Assembly: GCA_963696495.1 (NCBI GenBank)
Contig: CAVOKJ010000007.1
Location: 124,001 to 188,000, forward strand
Reading direction: 5' to 3'
Source of the DNA: Bog-756 sp963696495
GTDB lineage: Bacteria; Actinomycetota; Acidimicrobiia; Acidimicrobiales; RAAP-2
DNA: 64,000 nt
Below the pieces are notes generated by a model that ran no database searches, was not told the DNA's origin, and was given only the letters and a program-made list of their open reading frames with translations. The translations under genes were made by a program, and so were the position numbers. Below are positions 36,348-44,570 of the stretch, piece by piece. Position 1 is the stretch's first letter. Each line of letters opens with the position of its first letter.

Positions 36348-36596
36348 CTAAGCGGGCGGAGGGTCTGTCGACGGCGAAATGATCTCGTCGAGTTTCGCTT
36401 GGACATCTCTAAGAAGGATCTCAAGATCCTTCCGGAACTCCCGCGACGATGACCCTTGGTTGGCTAGAGCGATCTGCTCCTGGGTGTCCTTTATCGTCTT
36501 CCGAAGAGCGTCGACCTCAGCCTGCTCCTTGGGGGAGAGAACCTTGGGGTTGTCGTCTGGAGTCATCCCAGTACACGTTATCGCCGTGGCCGCCAC
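36348..36596 (-). CDS. Small coiled-coil hypothetical protein
   Basis: An 82-residue, Glu/Lys-rich protein; the shorter version from MTPDDNPKV (about 36566) is preferred because it starts at the protein-like part. EQAEVDALRKTIKDTQEQIA and FRKDLEILLRDVQAKLDEII are predicted coiled-coil helices separated by a Gly/Ser break. No family recognised, and no strong ribosome binding site. Composition supports coding. Confidence 0.45.
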   Translation of the reverse strand: MAATAITCTGMTPDDNPKVLSPKEQAEVDALRKTIKDTQEQIALANQGSSSREFRKDLEILLRDVQAKLDEIISPSTDPPPA

Positions 36597-36644
36597 GGTT
36601 CACCAGGCGCGGCTCCCCGACCTGGTGTTGCGACGCAGGCAGAT

Positions 36645-36914
36645 CTATGCGGCGTACCCGATCACAAGTACGAACGTCAGTAGCCCCAAGATGAAGGCCA
36701 ACAGGGGCACCCAATGCCCTCGGGACCGCCCGAAGTAGATCAGGGCAAGGACCATCGTCAGTCCTCCCACGATCATCGTGACGCCGGCGAGCGTACTGGT
36801 GCCAACCGTCCAGCCTGTCGTGTGGTTGACCCAGACAAACAGCCCGAACTTGGCAGCAATCCCGACGGCGGCCAGCGTCATTATGAGCTGTCGAAGGCTG
36901 ACGGCAATGGGCAT
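36645..36914 (-). CDS. Small three-helix membrane protein
   Basis: An 89-residue protein from the ATG at 36914 with three hydrophobic helices (LIMTLAAVGIAAKFGLFVWV; STLAGVTMIVGGLTMVLALI; WVPLLAFILGLLTFVLVIGY). A longer frame to 37136 exists but the extra residues look non-coding. No known family or neighbour-based function. Confidence 0.5.
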   Translation of the reverse strand: MPIAVSLRQLIMTLAAVGIAAKFGLFVWVNHTTGWTVGTSTLAGVTMIVGGLTMVLALIYFGRSRGHWVPLLAFILGLLTFVLVIGYAA

Positions 36915-37244
36915 TGCAGAAAGCGTATCGCCGGCTAAAGGAAACCTGCAGATGCCGTGGTGGGCACGTTCGATAGCGGCCGCCGAACCAGTGTTTAGGG
37001 GTACCCCTCTCGCCACCCAGGGGGACACGGGCCCGCGGGTGCGAGAGCGAGCGTCGATCTCGGAAGTGGGACCGTTCCGCGATTGACCCCGTCTCGGTGT
37101 TCGGCGGCACATTTCAAGTCCTACCGCAACGCGCAAATATTCGTGAACGCCTTTGTCGCATGATCCTCAAGCGTGATAGGTGCTCAGACCACCCGTGGGT
37201 CTCCCGGAGGGGTCGGTCGTCCCGAGTCGCTACACTCACCGTGA
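36915..37244. other. Intergenic region before the phosphofructokinase gene
   Basis: About 330 bases; should hold the phosphofructokinase promoter. A short GTGAGTGCGG overlaps the start. No repeat or RNA gene recognised. Confidence 0.35.
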
Positions 37245-38270
37245 GTGCGGATCGGTGTGCTGACTGGTGGCGGGGACTGCCCGGGGCTGAACGCCGTCAT
37301 TCGGGCTGTTGTCCGGAAGGGCGTTCAGGTTCACCGAGACCAGTTCGTGGGATTCCGCGACGGTTGGCGCGGACCGCTCGATGGAGACTCTGCACCGCTG
37401 GATGTTTCCGATGTCCGAGGTATCCTGCCTCGTGGCGGGACCATTCTTGGCTCTAGCCGAACGAACCCATACAACTCCGCGGACGGTGAGCACCGTGTCC
37501 TCCAGACCGTAGAACGGTTGGGTCTCGACGCTCTCATCGCCATTGGGGGTGAAGATACCCTCGGCGTGGCGACAAGGCTCGCCGCCGCCGGTCTACCGAT
37601 CATCGGGGTGCCCAAGACCATCGACAACGACTTGAATGGAACCGACTACACGTTCGGATTCGACACGGCGGTCACGATCGCCACCGAGGCCATCGATCGC
37701 CTCCACACAACGGCCGAGAGCCACCACAGGGTGCTCATAGTTGAAGTTATGGGGCGCTACTCCGGCTGGATCGCCTTGCACTCAGGCATGGCCGGTGGGG
37801 CAAATGTGATCCTGATTCCCGAAAGGCCGTTTTCGATCGAGGAAGTGTGCGGGTTCATCGAGCGGCGATTCGCCAGCCACTATGCCCCTATTGTCGTGGT
37901 GGCGGAAGGTGCATTGCCGATCGAGGGCACGATGCCCTCGCGGCCGCATGAGGTCGACGCGTTCGGACATGAGCGGCTCATCGGCATCGGGACGTTCCTG
38001 GAGGAGGAGATCGCCCGACGGACCGCCAAAGAAGCGCGCGCCACCGTCTTGGGTCATGTGCAGCGAGGTGGTACCCCCACGGCCTTCGATCGGGTCCTTG
38101 CTACCCGTTTCGGGCTTCATGCCGTTGACGCCCTGCACGACGGGCACTCGGGCCAGATGGTGGCCCTCCATGGCACCGCCATTGAGCTGGTGCCGTTGGC
38201 CGAAGCGACAGCCATTCTCAAGCTGGTATCACCGGAGCTGTTTGCGGAGGCCGAGGTGTTCTTCGGCTGA
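37245..38270 (+). CDS. pfkA: 6-phosphofructokinase, probably pyrophosphate-dependent
   Basis: A 341-residue glycolytic enzyme that phosphorylates fructose 6-phosphate. The N-terminal GGGDCPGLNAVIR, IGGEDTLGVA, VPKTIDNDLNGTDYTFGFDT and VEVMGRYSGWIAL motifs identify a group III actinobacterial PFK. Residue 104 is Asp (GGED) and 124 is Lys (PKTIDND); in characterised enzymes Asp104 with Lys124 goes with PPi as phosphoryl donor, whereas ATP enzymes have Gly at 104. So I predict a reversible PPi-PFK. Start GTG 37245. Stands alone. Confidence 0.9.
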   Translation: MRIGVLTGGGDCPGLNAVIRAVVRKGVQVHRDQFVGFRDGWRGPLDGDSAPLDVSDVRGILPRGGTILGSSRTNPYNSADGEHRVLQTVERLGLDALIAIGGEDTLGVATRLAAAGLPIIGVPKTIDNDLNGTDYTFGFDTAVTIATEAIDRLHTTAESHHRVLIVEVMGRYSGWIALHSGMAGGANVILIPERPFSIEEVCGFIERRFASHYAPIVVVAEGALPIEGTMPSRPHEVDAFGHERLIGIGTFLEEEIARRTAKEARATVLGHVQRGGTPTAFDRVLATRFGLHAVDALHDGHSGQMVALHGTAIELVPLAEATAILKLVSPELFAEAEVFFG

Positions 38271-38450
38271 CTTTGACGACCATACCGAGAGGGTAATACG
38301 AGGCGCGTCCGTCGCCATTGTGGTCCGAGGACAACCGACGAGGGTCGGTATAGCTGACTCAGACCCGGCGAACGGGGGCAGTCAGCGATCTCGCTTTGTT
38401 CCCGCCAGGGTCCTAGGCCACTTCGCCGGTAGAACTTGGCAGCCGTGACG

Positions 38451-38759
38451 CTACGGTCCGGCGTCGCCGCCCCGCTCGGTCTCGATGCCGTCCTCGGATG
38501 GGACCACTTCCGTGATCAGCCCGAAGAACGGCGCTATGCCCGGCAGGTTAGGGCCCCTGGTCCTAGAGTCTTCCCGATCGGTTGGGCTTCGACACCTCGC
38601 GATGTCCAGCCATTCGCCACCTGGCACTTCGACCAGCTCGGCGCCGAGGAATCCAGCCCGGTCCGCGCCGAAATCCGCGATCATCGCTGACCTTGCGGCC
38701 AGAAGATCATCGCGACGGTCAAGGTCCACATGTAACCGGGTGAGTTCGACGATCGTCAT
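38451..38759 (-). CDS. Small ABM-like (dimeric alpha-beta barrel) protein
   Basis: A 102-residue protein with the pattern of antibiotic-biosynthesis-monooxygenase-like dimeric alpha/beta barrels: MTIVELTRLHVDLDRRDDLL, a middle GFLGAELVEVPGGEWLDIAR, and PNLPGIAPFFGLITEV at the end. Members often act on small metabolites or haem; here only the fold class is suggested. An ATG start with few upstream signals. Confidence 0.55.
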   Translation of the reverse strand: MTIVELTRLHVDLDRRDDLLAARSAMIADFGADRAGFLGAELVEVPGGEWLDIARCRSPTDREDSRTRGPNLPGIAPFFGLITEVVPSEDGIETERGGDAGP

Positions 38760-38963
38760 TTCCGCCTCCGTCCCTCCTCATGTCCTCGTGCTCAGGAAAC
38801 AGCGCGACCACTGGGTGTTGGCACACCACCTGGGCGCAAGGCGCCAGGGTTGCCTGGTCCGGCGACCAGGGCGGCGCTCAAGGTCCGACACGGCTGAGTC
38901 AGGGCTATGGCATAAGTGCCGGTCGAGGTCAGTTAGCCAGAGGCAAACACACCCCGTCGATAA

Positions 38964-38989
38964 CGCCTCGCACCCGGCGTTGTGAGGCA
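38964..38989. repeat. Interspersed repeat family B hairpin
   Basis: Arms GCCTCGC and GTGAGGC (one G-T pair) around the 10-base loop ACCCGGCGTT. Directly followed by a family C segment. Confidence 0.75.
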
Positions 38990-39045
38990 CCTTTTGCCCT
39001 CGCCTCCCCCGATGGGCAACCACTCTCTTGACTCAGAAGCTCACC
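38986..39045. repeat. Interspersed repeat family C
   Basis: Begins GGCACCTTTTGCCCTCGCCT and continues to CTTGACTCAGAAGCTCAC. About 60 bases nearly identical to 43391-43452. Confidence 0.8.
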
Positions 39046-39139
39046 GTAAGCAGTGTCGGTTGTCAGCACCGACCAAATCTGTTATCTAAACCACCAGGCG
39101 GGTGCATGATCGGCACCCTGGAGCGGGAGGTGTCGAATC

Positions 39140-40375
39140 GTGGGTACTCGTTGTCGGGGCGCACTGCGGACAGTATTGGCAGGATCGCTACTGTTCGGTG
39201 GTGCGCTCGCTGCTGCAGTGATCAGCGCCGCGCCTCCTGCGTCGGCGGCAACGGTCGTCCAGACCATCGGTGTGGGCAGTGCTCCCAAGGCCGTCTCCTC
39301 AGACGGCACTCACGTCTGGGTGGCGAACCAGGGCGGCAACTCGGTGACCGAGCTTGATGCCTTGACGGGGGCGGTCGTCCAGACCATCGGCGTAGGCACC
39401 CAGCCCCTCGGCGTCTCCTCTGACGGTACCCACGTCTGGGTGACGAACTACAGCGACAACACGGTGACCGAGCTCGACGCCTCGACCGGGGCAGTCGTCC
39501 AGACCATCGGCGTTGGCTACAGTCCCTGGGGCGTCTCCTCTGACGGCACCCACGTCTGGGTGGCGAATAAGGGAGACGGCACGGTGACAGAGCTTGATGC
39601 CTCGACGGGGGCGGTCATCCAGACCATCGGCGGATTCAACGAACCCATCGGTATCTCGTCGGACGGCACCCACGTCTGGGTGGGGAACTTCGGCGATAAC
39701 ACGGTGACCGAACTGGACGCTTCGACCGGAGCGTTCGTCCAGACCATCGGCGTCGGCACGGATGTCCAGGGCGTCTCCTCCGACGGAACCCACGTCTGGG
39801 TGGCGAACGCAGGGGACGCCACGGTGAGCGAGCTCGACGCCTCGAACGGCTCGGTGGTCCAGACCATCGGCGTGGGCACCGCTCCCGACGGCGTCTCCTC
39901 CGACGGAACCCACGTCTGGGTGGGGAACGTCTACGACGGCACGGTGTCCGAGCTCGACGCCTCGACCGGGGCGGTCGTCCAGACCATCGGCGTTGGCAAT
40001 GATCCCTTCGGCGTCTCCTCCGACGGCACCCATGTCTGGGTGGCGAACTTCGGCGACAACACGGTGACCGAGCTCGCCATCGCCAACGGTCCGCTGGAGA
40101 TCACCACCACCTCCCTCCCCGTCGCCACGGTGGGGGTCCCCTACTCGTTCCAGCTCCAGGCCATCGGGGGGACTCCGCCCTACAGCTGGAACAAGTACCC
40201 ACCGAGAGGTCGAGGCGTCCTGCCGCTCTGGCTCCACCTGTCGAAGAGCGGCCTCATCTCGGGCACGCCCAAGAGGGCAGGCACCTACGCGATCATCGTC
40301 AAGTGTCTGCCGGCGACGCCACACCCGCACAAGACCCAGGCGACACAGGAACTCACGATCACCGTCGGTCCGTAG
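39140..40375 (+). CDS. Secreted YVTN-type beta-propeller with Ig-like C-terminal domain
   Basis: A 411-residue exported protein. Signal peptide MGTRCRGALRTVLAGSLLFG to about PPASA (residue 36). Residues 38-320 are seven repeats of about 42 residues with the pattern VSSDGTHVWVANQGGNSVTE then LDASTGAVVQTIGVG, i.e. one propeller of seven blades. Residues 320-411 form a putative Ig fold (YSFQLQAIGGTPPYSW, GTPKRAGTYAIIVK). The 126-base repeats are very similar, so the gene may change repeat number. GGGAGG precedes the GTG start by nine bases. Role: surface binding or adhesion, inferred. Confidence 0.9.
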   Translation: MGTRCRGALRTVLAGSLLFGGALAAAVISAAPPASAATVVQTIGVGSAPKAVSSDGTHVWVANQGGNSVTELDALTGAVVQTIGVGTQPLGVSSDGTHVWVTNYSDNTVTELDASTGAVVQTIGVGYSPWGVSSDGTHVWVANKGDGTVTELDASTGAVIQTIGGFNEPIGISSDGTHVWVGNFGDNTVTELDASTGAFVQTIGVGTDVQGVSSDGTHVWVANAGDATVSELDASNGSVVQTIGVGTAPDGVSSDGTHVWVGNVYDGTVSELDASTGAVVQTIGVGNDPFGVSSDGTHVWVANFGDNTVTELAIANGPLEITTTSLPVATVGVPYSFQLQAIGGTPPYSWNKYPPRGRGVLPLWLHLSKSGLISGTPKRAGTYAIIVKCLPATPHPHKTQATQELTITVGP

Positions 40376-40460
40376 CCGGTTATCCGCAGGCCCGAATATG
40401 CCGTTCATGGGCAGTTCGCTGACCGCGAGCAGGTCCCGCGTCCCAAACCAAATAACGCGA

Positions 40461-40480
40461 CCCTGTCCCGGCGTTCAGGG
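40461..40480. repeat. Interspersed repeat family B hairpin
   Basis: Arms CCCTG and CAGGG around the 10-base loop TCCCGGCGTT. The clearest small copy. Confidence 0.75.
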
Positions 40481-40517
40481 GCACCGTGATCCATCCCCAC
40501 CGCCTTAGGCTGTACAA

Positions 40518-41075
40518 GTGGACGGTGATCGATCAGGCACACATCGGACTCGCCCAGTGGTGATCGCAGCAGTGGCCCTTCTGCTCGCTAGTGGACTAAC
40601 GGCCTTCGCTCTCCTGCGATCCAGCCACCCAGGGGGTGATCCTGGCGGGATGGTCCTCCGGGAACTGTCGCCTGTGGCCAGTGCCGTTCCATCGGGATCG
40701 ACGGTCGTCGACTCCCGCAAAAACGATGCGGTCTGGTCACCGGCATGCCCTGACAATCCGGGCGGGCAAGCCGGATGGAGTGGTGTTGAAGTCCTCACGA
40801 TGTTCAAGTCGTCCGACTCGGTCCAGGGGATTGTCAGGACTGTAGGGGCTGTTCTGGAGTCACAGGGGTGGGCGCTCACGCACCCTGTCGACGACGCTGC
40901 GTGGCAGTACACGCCGATTGCCGAATGGACGAGATCACTTCCGGGAACGACCTCTGCCAAGGCGGTCGTATTCCAGTATCCGCAGACTGGAAGCACCTCA
41001 TCTGGACCTCCGGATTCGGTGTGGATGCTCGGAGCGGAGGGGAAGACGCCCGGCTATACCCTGCCAGGGTGCTGA
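40518..41075 (+). CDS. Membrane-anchored hypothetical exported protein
   Basis: A 185-residue protein with a short basic N-terminus, one hydrophobic helix (PVVIAAVALLLASGLTAFAL, 13-32) and an extracytoplasmic domain with three Cys. Features: SRKNDAVWSPACPDNPGGQA, EVLTMFKSSDSVQGIVRTVG, GWALTHPVDDAAWQYTP. No known family. Start GTG 40518, just after a family B hairpin. Composition is clearly coding. Confidence 0.65.
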   Translation: MDGDRSGTHRTRPVVIAAVALLLASGLTAFALLRSSHPGGDPGGMVLRELSPVASAVPSGSTVVDSRKNDAVWSPACPDNPGGQAGWSGVEVLTMFKSSDSVQGIVRTVGAVLESQGWALTHPVDDAAWQYTPIAEWTRSLPGTTSAKAVVFQYPQTGSTSSGPPDSVWMLGAEGKTPGYTLPGC

Positions 41076-41107
41076 AAGGCAGAGCCCGGCTTCCCACTCT
41101 TCCTCGG

Positions 41108-41135
41108 TGTCCCACCGAGCCGGCGTTCAGGGACA
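41108..41135. repeat. Interspersed repeat family B hairpin
   Basis: Arms TGTCCC and GGGACA enclosing a 16-base loop that includes GCCGGCGTT. Confidence 0.7.
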
Positions 41136-41157
41136 GACTGCGGGAGACTTTTAGATC

Positions 41158-41535
41158 GTGCGCAAGCAGTACAACGCTTGGCCTAGCGAGCAGGGCCTTG
41201 ATGCCTGGGACGTCGATCGTTTGATCCGGTTGAGTCGAGATCTGCCCATACGCGACGTGCCGCTCGATGAAATCACCGAGGTCGACTCCGACTACTGGTT
41301 CCGGTACGGCCCGATCGTCCCTACGGTTCGTCGGGTCGTCGAACACATGCGGCTCACTACCGAGGTCGACCTGTCGTATCCAATCATCCTTGCAGCCAGT
41401 GGCCGGGTGATGGACGGCATGCATCGGGTAGCGCGGGCCATCCTCGATGGACATTCCACGATCAAGGCAGTTCGATTCGTTTCCGACCCGGAGCCCGACT
41501 ACCGGAACTGCACACTGGAGGATCTGCCCTACTGA
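41158..41535 (+). CDS. ParB-like N-domain hypothetical protein
   Basis: A 125-residue stand-alone protein. The core DVPLDEITEVDSDYWFR, YPIILAASGRVMDGMHRVAR and ILDGHSTIKAVRF resembles the ParB/sulfiredoxin fold, where the GxxxxDGxHR segment matches the nucleotide-binding GERRxxA-like box (here GMHRVARA). No helix-turn-helix DNA-binding part, so probably not a partition protein; members of this small family occur singly in actinomycetes and proteobacteria. A GTG start at 41158 gives the full fold. Confidence 0.65.
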   Translation: MRKQYNAWPSEQGLDAWDVDRLIRLSRDLPIRDVPLDEITEVDSDYWFRYGPIVPTVRRVVEHMRLTTEVDLSYPIILAASGRVMDGMHRVARAILDGHSTIKAVRFVSDPEPDYRNCTLEDLPY

Positions 41536-41537
41536 TC

Positions 41538-41567
41538 TGTCCCACCTTCCCGGTGATCGGGGACACC
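41538..41567. repeat. Interspersed repeat family B hairpin
   Basis: Arms TGTCCC and GGGACA enclosing ACCTTCCCGGTGATCG. Lies three bases after the stop of the ParB-like gene and could terminate its transcript. Confidence 0.7.
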
Positions 41568-41611
41568 CAGCCCGCTGCGGCCACAAGCGTTGCATGGGGC
41601 CGAGCAACTTG

Positions 41612-42304
41612 CTACGACAGCCGTTGGGCGTGGAGAACGATGTCGTGAGAATGGCCGGAGCCGGCCCCGGAGTACAAGTAGCGCGGCCTCCGCTCATCGA
41701 ATGTGACTTGCCAACTCTCGTCCAGCAGCAGTGCCACGTCGCTGACCGCGACATAGTCGGCCGGGTCAAACCCGTGTGCCTTCGCCTGATCGATGTCGAT
41801 ATCGGCATGGTGGACGACAAGGAGATGTCCGAGCGGGGCGACCGCGGCGATCAGCCGACGTTCCGCATCAAGGTCTGGAGAGCGCAGTAGTGCGGGGTAC
41901 TGGGCGGAGACGAGGTCGAACCCAGAGCTCGGGAGAGGTGCATCGAGCAGGCCGGCGCGAATCCATTCCACAGTGGCCTGGGACTGCTCGGCGGCTCGGG
42001 CTGCACGCTGCAGCGCTAGGTCGGACACGTCGATCGCCATGACCCGCCAGCCTCGGCCGGCCAGCCAGATAGCGTCGGCCCCCTCGCCGCATCCCACGTC
42101 GAGAGCAGTACCCGGGGCGAGTTCGCCTACTTCAGCGACAAGGGCACCATTCGGTTCACCGCTCCACACCTGATCGGCTTCCGCGTACCGCTTGTCCCAA
42201 TCGACGTGGCCTTGAGCGTCTCGTTCGAGGTCCGGGGTTGGGCAGGCCCTGGACGGCCACGGTGAGGCTCGGGGGGCTTGGCTGGGTCGGTCATCGTCCC
42301 CCAA
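41612..42304 (-). CDS. Class I SAM-dependent methyltransferase (TehB-like)
   Basis: A 230-residue enzyme beginning its fold at HVDWDKRYAEADQVWSGEPN, with motif I ALDVGCGEGADAIWLAGRGW and the acidic residue in MAIDVSDLAL, then FDLVSAQYPALL. The opening WSGEPN pattern is typical of TehB/thiol-type small-molecule methyltransferases. The N-terminal 40 residues are Pro/Arg-rich and may not be translated. It is divergent from the next methyltransferase gene, about 175 bases apart. Confidence 0.85.
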   Translation of the reverse strand: MGDDDRPSQAPRASPWPSRACPTPDLERDAQGHVDWDKRYAEADQVWSGEPNGALVAEVGELAPGTALDVGCGEGADAIWLAGRGWRVMAIDVSDLALQRAARAAEQSQATVEWIRAGLLDAPLPSSGFDLVSAQYPALLRSPDLDAERRLIAAVAPLGHLLVVHHADIDIDQAKAHGFDPADYVAVSDVALLLDESWQVTFDERRPRYLYSGAGSGHSHDIVLHAQRLS

Positions 42305-42477
42305 TTCTGCCTCAGGAACGACTGTGCCACCGACCGATTCCGCCGCCGCAAGCGAAATGCCACTCTCCCAGTCTTAGGGATACCCCTGAGCCATTGCGGA
42401 GCCCTATTCACAAGGTAGTTCCCTGGAGCCGACAGACGCTGACGCTCTGCGCGCCCTCCGGCGGCTAGAAAGGGGCC

Positions 42478-43314
42478 GTGGCGAACGCCGACATGATCCA
42501 GTACTGGAACGGACGCTCCGCCGATGTCTGGGTGACAGAGGCCGAGCGCTTCGACGCCATGCTCGCCCCCTTCGGCCGTAGGCTGCTGACAGCCGCCGCC
42601 CTCAAACCGGGCGAGCGGGTCCTGGACATCGGGTGCGGCAACGGTGCCGTCAGCCTGGAAGCGGCCCGAGCTGTAGGGAGCGACGGGCATGTGACTGGCC
42701 TCGATCTGTCGGCGCCCATGCTGGAGTTGGGCCGGCGGCGAGCCGAGACGCAGGGTCTCGACGTCGACTTTGTGCAGAGCGACGCCCAATCCGTCTCCTT
42801 CGAGCAACCATTTGACGTTGTTGTGAGCCGTTTCGGCGTCATGTTCTTCGACGCCCCGCAGGTCGCCTTCGCCAACCTGGCAACGGCAGCACGTCAGGGT
42901 GGTCGTCTGTGCTTTGTGTGCTGGCAGGAGATGTTTCCGACCAACGAGTGGATCGCGGTGCCGGCGGCGGCAATGGTGGCCCACGTGGGGATCCCCGAGC
43001 TGCCCGAGGCTGGCGCCCCCGGACCGTTCGCCCTGGCGGACGCCCAGCGGACCAGAGGCCTGCTTGAATCCGCCGGGTGGTCAGAGGTCACCGTCGAGGC
43101 GCACAAGGACGGGATGCCCATGGGACGCGGCCCCGAGGAAGTCGTCGCCTTCATGTTCTCTTACGGGATGGGTCGCCAGCTAGTGGAGGGAAAGGACCCC
43201 AACGCAGTGCAGGCCGGAATCGAGGCCACCCTCGAGGCGCTGCAACCGTATGTTGGGCCCGAGGGCGTCGTGCTCGACGGCGCTTGCTGGATCGTGACCG
43301 CCCGCAAGGCGTAG
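42478..43314 (+). CDS. Class I SAM-dependent methyltransferase (UbiE-like)
   Basis: A 278-residue enzyme. Motif I is RVLDIGCGNGAVSLEAARAV; the SAM ribose-binding acidic residue is in VTGLDLSAPMLELG; VVSRFGVMFFDAP and AARQGGRLCFVCWQ follow. The C-terminal part with FALADAQRTRGLLESAGWSE fits the UbiE/arsenite-methyltransferase-like group that acts on quinones, lipids or small molecules. Start GTG 42478. Substrate unknown. Confidence 0.88.
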   Translation: MANADMIQYWNGRSADVWVTEAERFDAMLAPFGRRLLTAAALKPGERVLDIGCGNGAVSLEAARAVGSDGHVTGLDLSAPMLELGRRRAETQGLDVDFVQSDAQSVSFEQPFDVVVSRFGVMFFDAPQVAFANLATAARQGGRLCFVCWQEMFPTNEWIAVPAAAMVAHVGIPELPEAGAPGPFALADAQRTRGLLESAGWSEVTVEAHKDGMPMGRGPEEVVAFMFSYGMGRQLVEGKDPNAVQAGIEATLEALQPYVGPEGVVLDGACWIVTARKA

Positions 43315-43372
43315 TGGGTGCCGATGCACCACCGCTTTGTCCTGGCGCACCAATAGGTGCGGGTGTGTGGCC

Positions 43373-43452
43373 ATCTCCCGGTAGTGATCAGGGCACCTTT
43401 GGCCCTCGCCTCCCCTGACGGGCAACAACCACTCACTTGACTCAGACGTTCA
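43373..43452. repeat. Family B remnant plus family C repeat
   Basis: CCATCTCCCGGTAGTGATCA then GGGCACC resembles a worn family B hairpin. From 43391 the sequence matches family C (GGCACCTTTGGCCCTCGCCT to CTTGACTCAGACGTTCAC), as at 38986-39045. Confidence 0.75.
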
Positions 43453-43632
43453 CGCACAATTCGGCTCCGTTCGAACGGATCGGAACGACGGCGACACGAT
43501 AAGCCCTCGAACGTGTGACCGGACACATTGTTGATCTCATCCAGTATTCCTCCCTTATTTGTCTAGATGCCGCAGGATCCGATGAGCAGTAATCTCACGG
43601 CACTATTCATTCTCAGAGATCGGCGGATCGGA

Positions 43633-44253
43633 ATGACGCTCAAGGTCGTCGGTGCTGGAGTTGGCCGGACGGGTACCCATTCGTTGAAGATCGCACTCCA
43701 ACAGTTGTTGGGAGGCCCGTGTCATCACATGCTCGAGGTCCTCGGAGATCCGACCCAGGCACAAGGCTGGATCGACGCCATTGAGGGCCGACCCGTGGAC
43801 TGGGCAACGATGCCGGCTGGCTACGTCTCTCTTGTCGATTGGCCCGGGTGTTCGTTCTGGTCCGAGCTATCAGCCGCCAATCCGGAAGCGCTCGTCCTGC
43901 TCTCTGTACGAGATCCAGAATCCTGGTACCGCAGTGCATCCAACACGATTTTTCAGACGTTTGACAAGGTCCCACCGGAGTTGGAGCCGTGGATGACGGC
44001 CGTCGTTCAGCTGCTACGCGATCGCTTCAGCGATTCGTTTGAAGACCCCACCGCCATGATGGACGCCTACGAACGGCATAATGCAGCCGTCCGCCAGAGC
44101 ATCCAGCCGGATCGCCTCCTGGAATGGTCCCCGACGGACGGGTGGGATCCAATCTGCGACCGGCTGGGCCTCGATGTCCCGAGTGAGCCATTCCCGGTCA
44201 CCAATACGACGGACGAGTTCCGCGCAATGGTTGGGATGCCGGCGATCTCCTGA
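43633..44253 (+). CDS. Sulfotransferase family protein
   Basis: A 206-residue P-loop protein from the ATG at 43633. The PAPS-binding loop is VVGAGVGRTGTHSLKIALQQ; the 3'-phosphate-binding region is ALVLLSVRDPESWYRSASNT; DRLLEWSPTDGWDPICDRLG is the C-terminal motif. This matches the Sulfotransfer_4/P-loop group, which transfers sulfate from PAPS to hydroxyls or performs related chemistry. It is close to a TauE/SafE sulfur-anion exporter, but convergent with it. Acceptor unknown. Confidence 0.85.
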   Translation: MTLKVVGAGVGRTGTHSLKIALQQLLGGPCHHMLEVLGDPTQAQGWIDAIEGRPVDWATMPAGYVSLVDWPGCSFWSELSAANPEALVLLSVRDPESWYRSASNTIFQTFDKVPPELEPWMTAVVQLLRDRFSDSFEDPTAMMDAYERHNAAVRQSIQPDRLLEWSPTDGWDPICDRLGLDVPSEPFPVTNTTDEFRAMVGMPAIS

Positions 44254-44570
44254 CCGCCTGGCGGGAACGCCCCCCTTAGTCCAATTGCCGCTGCGGAGTT
44301 CCGCAGGCCAAGAGCGACGGGGACCAAGACAATGCCGGACACGTGAAGCGTACCCGGGGAAGTTGGTCACCGATTGGAGCCACGATGGCTCTCATGACGG
44401 TAACGACGAAGGAGCAGGCGGCACCAACTTGGAGATCCGAGTAAGAGATCAGCCTGCCTACGGCTGAGGTTGAACCACCACTCCCCTACCCTGCTCGGTC
44501 GCGTAGGCCCCAGTGTGGCCCGATGTGGTGAGACTTGGTCGGACCGATGGAAGCTTCAATTCATGTCGAG
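44254..44570. other. Intergenic region between convergent genes
   Basis: About 317 bases. A 6-bp stem CTGCGG/CCGCAG with loop AGTT at 44291-44306 has no T-run; a family A repeat lies at 44449-44468. No gene. Confidence 0.4.
44449..44486. repeat. Interspersed repeat family A
   Basis: Arms TCAGCC and GGCTGA around TGCCTAC, followed by GGTTGAACCACCACTCCCCT, related to the extension of other copies. Confidence 0.7.

Noticed and set aside
44291..44306. Terminator after the sulfotransferase gene
   Set aside because: The CTGCGG/CCGCAG stem is only six pairs and no T-run follows.
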